Of a DNA stretch of 10,792 bases, positions 1 through 5,542 are shown one piece after another. Numbering within the stretch: the stretch's first letter is position 1; every line of letters starts with the position of its first letter. Origin of the DNA: Cyanobacteria bacterium Co-bin13 (GTDB lineage: Bacteria; Cyanobacteriota; Cyanobacteriia; Phormidesmidales; Phormidesmidaceae); assembly GCA_014534385.1 (NCBI GenBank), contig JACVRP010000079.1, positions 1 to 10,792 on the forward strand. The letters are read 5' to 3'. The translations under genes were made by a program, and so were the position numbers. The notes under the pieces are model-generated. The model worked only from the letters and a program-made list of their open reading frames with translations, made no database searches and was not told where the DNA came from.

Positions 1-1
1 A

Positions 2-550
2 GCTGCCATTTTGATTACGCCTGATGCGGCCCTGGCAGAAAAGGTGGCGCAAGAGGTGGGTCGCCAGCTCGTAGGGCACCCGCGCCAAACCCTTACCGAG
101 AAGGCTATTGCCAACTACAGCGTGGCGGTTGTCGTCGATTCGCTGCAAACAGCGGCTCTGCTATCCAACGAGTTTGCCCCCGAGCACCTGGAGCTAGAGG
201 TGGCAGAACCCTGGGATTTGCTGGAGCACATTCGCCACGCTGGAGCCATTTTCCTGGGCCATGCGACGCCTGAGGCAGTGGGAGATTACCTGGCAGGCCC
301 CAACCACACTCTACCCACCTCCGGCGCGGCCCGCTATGCCTCCGCTTTGGGCACCGAAACCTTTATGAAGCACTCCAGCCTGATTCAATACTCTCAAACG
401 GCGCTGCAAAAGGTATCAGATGCGATCGCAGTGCTTACCAGAGCCGAAGGTTTGCCCTCCCACGGTGAGTCAGTGCGGCTGCGAACCCAGAGTAATCCCC
501 AGGGATCTACCAACCGTCCCCCCTTACAAGGCCCAGACTCTGAGGGGTGA
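2..550 (+). CDS. hisD: Histidinol dehydrogenase, C-terminal part (5' end cut by window edge)
   Basis: HisD carries out the last two steps of histidine synthesis, oxidising L-histidinol to L-histidine with two NAD+ in the cytoplasm; it is a zinc enzyme. The reading frame is open at the left edge, so about 180 C-terminal residues are present of a protein normally near 430. Visible family motifs are NEFAPEHLE (the Glu-His pair that acts as general base, near nucleotides 167-193), GDYLAGPNHTLPT (its Asp is a zinc ligand) and the terminal SHGESVRLR (its His is the last zinc ligand). About 20 residues rich in Pro, Ser and Gly follow that motif, a tail not needed for the fold. The TTG at 11 is an internal codon, not the start. 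No other his gene is visible, as is common in cyanobacteria, where his genes are scattered. Identification is secure. Confidence 0.95.
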   Translation, partial: AAILITPDAALAEKVAQEVGRQLVGHPRQTLTEKAIANYSVAVVVDSLQTAALLSNEFAPEHLELEVAEPWDLLEHIRHAGAIFLGHATPEAVGDYLAGPNHTLPTSGAARYASALGTETFMKHSSLIQYSQTALQKVSDAIAVLTRAEGLPSHGESVRLRTQSNPQGSTNRPPLQGPDSEG

Positions 551-720
551 TCTGCCGTCGGGTATTCATAGCCTCAGTGTTTTTACGAGGAATTGGGTAA
601 GAATTAAGACAATCTGCCGAGCACAATCCCCCCTACCCGGATAGATAGTCGTACAATATCGGTACCTGGTTGAGTCTGTTGACTTGATCAGTCACCCGAA
701 CTGACCTTCTTGAGAAATTT

Positions 721-1167
721 GTGTTCAAGACGATTCTGGTAGCGCTGAATGAACCCAAGCTGGCAAGTGATCTCATGGAGGCCATCAACCAGCTCCGTTG
801 GCACCCAGAAGCAACGCTGATTTTGTCCCACATCATGCTGCCTTCGGAGGACATACCCAGCCGGGATGCTACCCTGCCTGGCTCAGCTCCGGCAGAAATT
901 ACCCAACAGCAAATCGAAGAAGATCTGCGCAGTCACCAAGCAGACCTGCCCGCTGTCCCAACCCGGATTGAAGTAGCTTTGGGCGATCCAGCCGAAGAGA
1001 TTGTGCGCCTAGCGAATATCTACGAAGCTGATCTGATTATTTTGGGCAATCGAGGGTTGACAGGGCTCAACCGAATTTTGCAGGGATCCGTTAGCAGCCA
1101 GGTGCTAGAGGATGCCCACTGTTCGGTCATGGTAATTAAATCCAGGCTGCAGAGCGACGAACTGTGA
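721..1167 (+). CDS. Universal stress protein, UspA family, single domain
   Basis: This 148-residue protein has the usual length and order of a single Usp domain. It opens with the strand MFKTILVAL and ends with the nucleotide-binding signature G-x2-G-x9-G-S at residues 109-123, followed by the closing strand CSVMVIK. Proteins with this signature generally bind ATP, act as cytoplasmic dimers and help survival under stress; the exact role is unknown. The start is a GTG at 721, chosen because homologues begin with the same MFKTILVAL strand; only a weak purine stretch (GAGAA) precedes it. At residue 10, where family members usually have an Asp that touches the adenine nucleotide, there is Asn (VALNEP), so nucleotide binding may be altered. 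It stands alone: hisD ends 170 bases upstream and a convergent gene lies downstream. Confidence 0.9.
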   Translation: MFKTILVALNEPKLASDLMEAINQLRWHPEATLILSHIMLPSEDIPSRDATLPGSAPAEITQQQIEEDLRSHQADLPAVPTRIEVALGDPAEEIVRLANIYEADLIILGNRGLTGLNRILQGSVSSQVLEDAHCSVMVIKSRLQSDEL

Positions 1168-1168
1168 G

Positions 1169-1193
1169 GGGCCAGGCTCATTGAGGCCGGCCC
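1169..1193. terminator. Hairpin between convergent genes
   Basis: GGGCC at 1169-1173 pairs with GGCCC at 1189-1193. Inside, GGCTCA and TGAGGCC can extend the stem with one bulge. It starts right after the usp stop codon, and the opposing gene ends at 1209. There is no T-run, so an intrinsic terminator acting on both genes is an inference from position and stem. Confidence 0.5.
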
Positions 1194-1208
1194 TGGTTCA
1201 CACTCGGC

Positions 1209-1598
1209 TTAGCCCTTCTCGGGCTGGCTCAAAAACTGCTTCAACCGCCACAGGTTAAGACTTTGGGCCAGGTTTAGGGGCAGCATGGAAACGCCCTCTA
1301 ATCGCGTCTGAACCCAGCCATCGCCCCAGTGCCACTCGTGAAATCCGTCTATCCCACCGGACAGCAGCAGATGCAGAGGAGTGTCGCTGATGTCCTTGAT
1401 CTCGTGCTGAATTTCGACCGGTCCTACGTAGCTTTTAAAGATCTGCCCTAGAGTTAAGGCATTGGGCAAGCCTTCTGTAAACCGCTGGGGCCACAGCCAG
1501 CGCTTAAACTGACTAGGCGTAATTAAGCTTTCTTGGATGTCAGATGCGGCGGCATCTACTTCGATTCGCAGGCTGCTGTGCTGAAAAGTGCCTAGCAT
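1209..1598 (-). CDS. Conserved-looking unknown protein, possible SRPBCC/START-like fold
   Basis: This is a protein of about 129 residues with no catalytic motif that I recognise. It begins with a strand-like segment (TFQHSSLRIEVDA), then a helix-like stretch with SQFKRWLWPQRF. After that come alternating strands (GPVEIQHEIKDI, LHLLLSGGIDGFHEWHWG, GWVQTRLEGVSMLP) and a C-terminal helix (LAQSLNLWRLKQFLSQ). A strand, helix, several strands, then a long final helix is the layout of SRPBCC/START lipid-binding folds, but the link is by shape only. It is rich in Trp and Gly. I chose the ATG at 1598 because the 32 extra residues available from a GTG at 1694 are Pro/Gly-rich and look non-coding; neither start has a well-placed ribosome binding site. 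It is divergent from hslO and converges on usp. Confidence 0.65.
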   Translation of the reverse strand: MLGTFQHSSLRIEVDAAASDIQESLITPSQFKRWLWPQRFTEGLPNALTLGQIFKSYVGPVEIQHEIKDISDTPLHLLLSGGIDGFHEWHWGDGWVQTRLEGVSMLPLNLAQSLNLWRLKQFLSQPEKG

Positions 1599-1744
1599 GG
1601 CGTCGGTGACCGTTGACAGACCATTTCCCAGTATGCCAAAGGGATCAGCCAATGGGGATCGGCCGGGAGGAATCCGCCTGACCGGCCATTCCACCTTCTA
1701 CAATAGGCAATAGGTAAAGTGTTAAGAAGTTTTAGGGCGCTGGC

Positions 1745-2656
1745 ATGGCAGATCAACTTATCCGAGCAACAGCCGCAGAGGGCGGCATCCGGGTTGTTGG
1801 CGTGATCACTACCCGGGCAGTCGAAATGGCTCGGCAGCGTCACGGACTCTCCTACGTGGCAACGGCGGCCTTGGGTCGGACAATGTCAGCCGGGCTGTTG
1901 CTAGCCTCCAGCATGAAGCGATCGCAAGCCCGAGTCAACATTCGCGTTCGGGGTGACGGTCCCTTGGGCGGCATTTTGGTTGATGCCGGGGTCGATGGTA
2001 CCGTGCGGGGCTACGTGGACAACCCAACGGTGGAGCTGCCCCCCAATGCCATTGGCAAACTCGACGTAGGCGGTGCCGTTGGTCATCAAGGGTATGTCTA
2101 CGTAGTGCGAGATGTTGGCTATGGCTATCCCTACTCCAGCACCGTAGAGCTCGTTTCGGGTGAGATTGGAGACGACCTGACCCAGTATCTGGTGAACTCT
2201 GAGCAAACCCCTTCGGCGCTGATTCTAGGCGTGTTTGTAGGAGCCAATGGAGTAGAAGCTTCGGGCGGGCTGCTGCTGCAGATTCTCCCCAGGGCCGCCG
2301 AGGATGAAGAGATGGTCGCCAGACTAGAGTCTCGGATTGCTACGTTAAGCGGCTTTACGCCCCTCCTTAGAGCTAACAAAACCCTGCCCCAAATCTTTGA
2401 AGATTTGGTCGGCGACATGGGCCTGGAGATTCTGCCAGAGACCCAGCTCGTCCGGTTCCACTGTCCCTGCACCTTTGACCGGATGCTGGGGGCGCTAAAG
2501 CTGCTAGGCGAAGCTGAGCTGCAGGACATGATCGAAAAGGATGATGGGGCAGAGGCTACCTGCCACTTCTGCAACGAGGTGTACCACGCCAACAGCGATC
2601 ATCTAGCGAAGCTGATCGAGGATCTGCGGGTAGATAGGGCTGGGGCTTCAAATTAG
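1745..2656 (+). CDS. hslO: Hsp33 redox-regulated chaperone
   Basis: Hsp33 is a cytoplasmic holdase that is inactive when reduced. When oxidants and heat act together, its zinc-bound cysteines form disulfides and it then binds unfolding proteins. The 303-residue length is normal. The N-terminal domain starts with DQLIRATAAEGGIRVVGV and contains the GDGPLGGILVDA segment near residues 70-81. The C-terminal redox switch has all four cysteines in family spacing: CPC at 240-242 and CHFC at 273-276. The ATG at 1745 gives the standard family N-terminus, although no strong ribosome binding site precedes it. The gene is alone on its strand. The short divergent gap with the unknown gene at 1209-1598 may hold both promoters. 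Nothing in the sequence looks damaged. Confidence 0.97.
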   Translation: MADQLIRATAAEGGIRVVGVITTRAVEMARQRHGLSYVATAALGRTMSAGLLLASSMKRSQARVNIRVRGDGPLGGILVDAGVDGTVRGYVDNPTVELPPNAIGKLDVGGAVGHQGYVYVVRDVGYGYPYSSTVELVSGEIGDDLTQYLVNSEQTPSALILGVFVGANGVEASGGLLLQILPRAAEDEEMVARLESRIATLSGFTPLLRANKTLPQIFEDLVGDMGLEILPETQLVRFHCPCTFDRMLGALKLLGEAELQDMIEKDDGAEATCHFCNEVYHANSDHLAKLIEDLRVDRAGASN

Positions 2657-2782
2657 AGGCAGGGGAGACGGGGAGACGCGGGGAAAAGATGGGGGAGATA
2701 GTCTCTCGTTTCTAGGCTCTGTCTACGTACCTATAGCAGCCAGCATCTTCAACCTCTCCGCGTCTCCGCATCCCCCTGCCTC
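2656..2782. repeat. Large imperfect palindrome between hslO and the sugar kinase (element A)
   Basis: The left arm at about 2656-2684 (GAGGCAGGGGAGACGGGGAG and onward to GACGCGG) is nearly complementary to the right arm at about 2755-2782 (TCTCCGCGTCTCCGCATCCC and onward to CCTGCCTC). They give a stem of roughly 28 positions with a few mismatches or single-base bulges and a loop of about 70 bases. It fills the gap between two convergent genes, so it probably ends both transcripts. A related element lies at 7568-7634, which suggests a dispersed intergenic repeat family rather than a gene-specific terminator. Confidence 0.7.
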
Positions 2783-2786
2783 CGCG

Positions 2787-4109
2787 TTAGCCTGCTGCCA
2801 AACGACGATAGACCGTTGCCAGAGCCTGCTCGTCACCGACGTTACCGGGGAAGAGCACAACGGGCAGGTTGGGAAACTGGGGGTGGCTCTCTGGAGTTCG
2901 CACGATGGAAACGCCGGGCAGAATTTGGCCTAGCAGGCGGGCGGTTCTCAGGGCCAGTCCGGTGCTGAGGGTGTCGTTTGAGGTAATGCCGCCCTTGCTG
3001 ATCAGAAAGCCGACGTCCTGGGGCAGACCTTGCACAATCTCCATGAGCAGGGCCGATACCCGCACACCAAAGTCCAGTCGCGCCTGGATGGAGTTGAAGG
3101 CTAGCTCCTCTCGGCTGGTATAGATGGCGGGCGTTTTGCCTGTGGCGTGAATGGTCTGGACCTGCTCAAGTACGCTCTGCAGCAGGGCGTGCTGGGCCTC
3201 TGGGTCTTCATCTCGCAGCTTTTCGATGGCCACCTCAAGACCGACGATGCCAGGCTCTTGAAGCAGCTCAGTTAGCTGCTGGGTAGTTTTCCTGACGTGG
3301 GATCCGACGATGACCGCTCCCGGTTGGCCTGCCCGCACGTAGGTGCGCATGTGGTCGGCATCCACCGGCTGAGGTGGCAGGGCAGCCAGGGCTGTGAGAA
3401 TGCTGGCAGCGCTGCGAAACAAAAAGCGTTTGCCCTGGGCGGCAGCGGTCAAAACATCCTGGGCAAACTGGTCGAGATCGGCTTGGGTTTCGCCATCGAC
3501 TGCGCAGCAAAGGTTGCCCTGGAGCTGCAGCAGTCGATCTAGGGAACCGGCCCGGATATCAGCTAGCAAAAACCGCTCTACCTCGTGGGCTTTAATGCGG
3601 CCCTGGGTCTTTTCCTCGGCGTAGTCGGGCAGATAGCTGTAGCGGTAGCCAAAGACAGAATCTTTGGCAAATTCGGTCTCGTGGACGGGTGTAGGTACCC
3701 CATCGACGATCAGATAGTGGGTGCTGTCTCGGGTGATCCGGCCGCCTTCAAAGAAGGCAGGAATTAGAAAGTGGGCGTCGAAGGGGCCCAGTTCGGCTGC
3801 GATCGCATCGGTCTCGACTGGGTAGTGCCCCCGCAAGGTCGAATCCGAGCGGCTGACCACCAGAAATTCTTGAATTTTTTCTAGCGCTAGGGCTGTCTTG
3901 AGATTGCGGCACACCTCTCGCGTCACCTGGTCCGCCTGCTCTGGAGTACGGGCGCGGGTATTGGTGAGGACAAAAAAGATCGGTGAACTGTCTTGCAGGC
4001 CCAACCGCAAAGTCTCCACATCCCACTGCATAAGCAGCAGGCAGCCGTGGACGGTCTGAGATCCGGTTGGATCGTCATCAAGAACGATAATTTTCGGCTG
4101 GGCTGTCAT
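2787..4109 (-). CDS. Four-carbon acid sugar kinase family protein (DUF1537)
   Basis: Characterised members of this family (DtnK, DenK, OtnK) use ATP to phosphorylate D-threonate, D-erythronate or 3-oxo-tetronate in the cytoplasm. The 440-residue length is normal for the two-domain fold. The N-terminal domain has DDDPTGSQTVHG at 11-22, SRSDSTLRGH at 86-95 and IPAFFEGGR at 116-124. The C-terminal nucleotide-binding domain has GSHVRKTTQQL at 269-279, SKGGITSNDT at 371-380 and FPGNVGDEQAL at 420-430. The ATG start is preceded by GAGAGG with a 4-base gap. The substrate cannot be told from sequence. The usual partners (PdxA2-like dehydrogenase, OtnI/OtnC, a transporter) are absent here, so the pathway is unclear. 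It is divergent from a LysR gene, its likely regulator by position. I give no gene symbol because the substrate class is undetermined. Confidence 0.9.
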   Translation of the reverse strand: MTAQPKIIVLDDDPTGSQTVHGCLLLMQWDVETLRLGLQDSSPIFFVLTNTRARTPEQADQVTREVCRNLKTALALEKIQEFLVVSRSDSTLRGHYPVETDAIAAELGPFDAHFLIPAFFEGGRITRDSTHYLIVDGVPTPVHETEFAKDSVFGYRYSYLPDYAEEKTQGRIKAHEVERFLLADIRAGSLDRLLQLQGNLCCAVDGETQADLDQFAQDVLTAAAQGKRFLFRSAASILTALAALPPQPVDADHMRTYVRAGQPGAVIVGSHVRKTTQQLTELLQEPGIVGLEVAIEKLRDEDPEAQHALLQSVLEQVQTIHATGKTPAIYTSREELAFNSIQARLDFGVRVSALLMEIVQGLPQDVGFLISKGGITSNDTLSTGLALRTARLLGQILPGVSIVRTPESHPQFPNLPVVLFPGNVGDEQALATVYRRLAAG

Positions 4110-4161
4110 GGCACCTCTCGCTGAGATCTCTCCTCACACTATTGCCTAAGGCGGAACCTGC

Positions 4162-4175
4162 GCCAAGGCATTGGC
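4162..4175. promoter_or_regulatory. Dyad GCCAA-N4-TTGGC, candidate operator
   Basis: This is a perfect 5-bp inverted repeat with a 4-base centre, about 55 bases upstream of the kinase start. A smaller dyad, GCCT-A-AGGC, lies just before it at 4144-4152. The position suits a regulator site for the kinase gene; binding is not shown by the sequence. Confidence 0.3.
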
Positions 4176-4375
4176 CCAACTGAGCGATAGGAATTCTTCA
4201 AAGCAGCCATAAAATTTTCTGGGGAATCTTTCTCGAAATGTCTGCGGCGATTTTTCTGGCTGCTTCAGATGCCCCTGCAGCGAGACCAAGGCTAAGGAAA
4301 TTAGGAAGGTAGCCTTCAGGACTCAAAGGGTGGGGCTAATATGCAGCATGGGCATGATTAGGGTGTCAAAGTAGT

Positions 4376-4400
4376 CCCCACCACCCCTGCCTGGGTGGGG
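4376..4400 (+). promoter_or_regulatory. Hairpin just upstream of the lysR ribosome binding site
   Basis: CCCCACC at 4376-4382 pairs with GGTGGGG at 4394-4400 around an 11-base loop, giving seven consecutive G-C-rich pairs. It ends three bases before the AGGAG at 4404-4408. In the mRNA leader it could affect ribosome access, or it could be a chance GC stem. Confidence 0.35.
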
Positions 4401-4403
4401 TTC

Positions 4404-4408
4404 AGGAG
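4404..4408 (+). promoter_or_regulatory. Ribosome binding site deciding the lysR start
   Basis: AGGAG lies seven bases before the ATG at 4416. The later in-frame ATG at 4440, where the conserved LysR segment MKLSQLRAL begins, has no site at a workable distance. The start at 4416 is therefore preferred. Confidence 0.75.
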
Positions 4409-4415
4409 AAGCTAC

Positions 4416-5375
4416 ATGGTCGAGGGATATCCCCATCGAATGAAGCTGTCGCAGCTGCGGGCGCTGGTGGCCATTGCCGACACCGGCTCTTTTAGCGATG
4501 CCGCGCTGCAGATGGACCTGTCGCAGTCGGCGGTGAGCCATGCGATCGCAACCCTGGAGGAAGAGCTGGGCGTAATTCTCCTGAGCCGAGGACGGCAGGG
4601 CGCAGTCCTCACGCCCATTGGCGAGCAGATTACAGAAGATGCCCGTCAGATTATGCGGTCCCTCGATAACATTGGCCGCAAGGCCCATCTCTCAAAGGGG
4701 CTGGGCAGCGGGCAGGTGAGAATTGCGGCCTTTCGCAGCGTCGCCACTCACATTCTGCCGGAAGTCATTCAGCACTTTCGGCAGAAATACCCCGGCATCA
4801 GCGTCGCCATTGAGGAGTATCAGCACTACAACCAGGCTGAAGATGACCTGCGCCAGGGCCGAGCCGACATCGGCTTCACCTACCTGCCCACCAGCCCTGG
4901 CTTTGAAACCTGGGAAGTACTGCACGATCGCTATATCATTCTGCTGCCGCCCTCCCAACAGCCACCCCCCCACCCCTTCACCTGGAAAGATCTGGCCAAT
5001 TACCCCCTGATCTTGGGCCCCAACTACGACGGCGACCGCGAATATATTGAGCGTCACCTGGCCCGCCACGGCCAGCACCTTGAGCCCGCCTACATCGTCA
5101 AGGAAGACTCTACGATTTTGGGCATGGTCAGAAGCGGGCTGGGCGCTTCCATTATGGCCCGCCTGGCCGCCGAGCCCATTCCTGAGGGGGTTCAGATTGC
5201 CAGCCTGCCCAACCCGCTGGCGCGCATCATTGGCGCGATTGTTTTGGCCGATGCCCTGCAGCCGCCTGCCGTCTTTGCTTTTCTAGATACGCTGAAGGCG
5301 TTTTACCACCCCCCGTTGGGCCAGGCGGCGGCAGATGAAAATCCTGCGCCTGATCACAACGTCCTAAAAGGCTGA
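4416..5375 (+). CDS. LysR-family transcriptional regulator
   Basis: This 319-residue protein has the standard LysR layout. The N-terminal winged helix-turn-helix spans about residues 10-68 and includes SFSDAALQMDLSQSAVSHAI followed by LEEELGVILLSR. A linker helix follows, and then an effector-binding domain from about residue 99 to 305 with the periplasmic-binding-protein fold (strand QVRIAAF, then LPEVIQHFRQKYPGISVAI, and DLRQGRADIGF). These proteins act as tetramers and respond to a small molecule. The start at 4416 adds an 8-residue leader (MVEGYPHR) before the usual first Met and is chosen for its AGGAG. The divergent four-carbon acid sugar kinase is the most likely target and would suggest a sugar-acid-type effector, but both are inferred from position. 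speA downstream, 167 bases away on the same strand, probably has its own promoter. Confidence 0.93.
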   Translation: MVEGYPHRMKLSQLRALVAIADTGSFSDAALQMDLSQSAVSHAIATLEEELGVILLSRGRQGAVLTPIGEQITEDARQIMRSLDNIGRKAHLSKGLGSGQVRIAAFRSVATHILPEVIQHFRQKYPGISVAIEEYQHYNQAEDDLRQGRADIGFTYLPTSPGFETWEVLHDRYIILLPPSQQPPPHPFTWKDLANYPLILGPNYDGDREYIERHLARHGQHLEPAYIVKEDSTILGMVRSGLGASIMARLAAEPIPEGVQIASLPNPLARIIGAIVLADALQPPAVFAFLDTLKAFYHPPLGQAAADENPAPDHNVLKG

Positions 5376-5464
5376 TAGAAAGACTGCGTAGCGCTTCTCA
5401 TCCCAACTCTTCCCTCCTATCACCAAACTCCTATCCTTAGCCCCTCCCGGCATCAGTTGCACTT

Positions 5465-5473
5465 TGTTACAAT
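5465..5473 (+). promoter_or_regulatory. Possible extended -10 promoter for speA
   Basis: TGTTACAAT fits an extended -10 (TG-N-TACAAT) about 70 bases upstream of the speA start. No -35 hexamer is visible at the usual distance, which extended -10 promoters can tolerate. Confidence 0.3.
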
Positions 5474-5534
5474 TTGAGCGCACTACAGCAGCGGATTTGC
5501 TAACCTGCCTGCTCTGGCGATGCACCTTGAAATT

Positions 5535-5540
5535 AGGAGG
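5535..5540 (+). promoter_or_regulatory. Strong ribosome binding site for speA, ambiguous start
   Basis: A full AGGAGG lies two bases before the ATG at 5543 and eleven bases before a second in-frame ATG at 5552. Neither spacing is ideal, so the true start could be either; the proteins differ by three residues. Confidence 0.7.
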
Positions 5541-5542
5541 AC

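Larger units (their letters stand above)
4110..4415. promoter_or_regulatory. Divergent control region between sugar kinase and lysR genes
   Basis: This 306-base gap has no convincing gene. It holds two dyads near the kinase start: GCCTAAGGC at 4144-4152 and GCCAA-GGCA-TTGGC at 4162-4175. It also has an AT-rich stretch at about 4210-4260, a possible -10 hexamer TAATAT at 4337-4342 for the regulator, and a GC hairpin at 4376-4400. LysR proteins normally bind such divergent gaps and control both genes; that the dyads are its operators is inference, since neither matches the classical T-N11-A box well. Confidence 0.5.

Noticed and set aside
551..720. Promoter for usp (TACAAT at 652-657)
   Set aside because: The -10-like hexamer has no matching -35 at the right distance and similar hexamers occur by chance; too weak to list.
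1599..1694. GTG-initiated N-terminal extension of the unknown protein at 1209-1598
   Set aside because: The extra 32 residues look non-conserved (Pro/Gly-rich), and the AGAAG before the GTG directly abuts it, too close to serve as a normal ribosome binding site. I cannot exclude it.
2131..2592. 153-codon frame on the - strand inside hslO
   Set aside because: It is fully overlapped by a secure Hsp33 gene and its translation is Ser-rich low complexity, typical of an antisense shadow.
4323..4688. 121-codon frame on the - strand across the lysR start
   Set aside because: It overlaps the conserved helix-turn-helix coding region and the lysR ribosome binding site; no motif.
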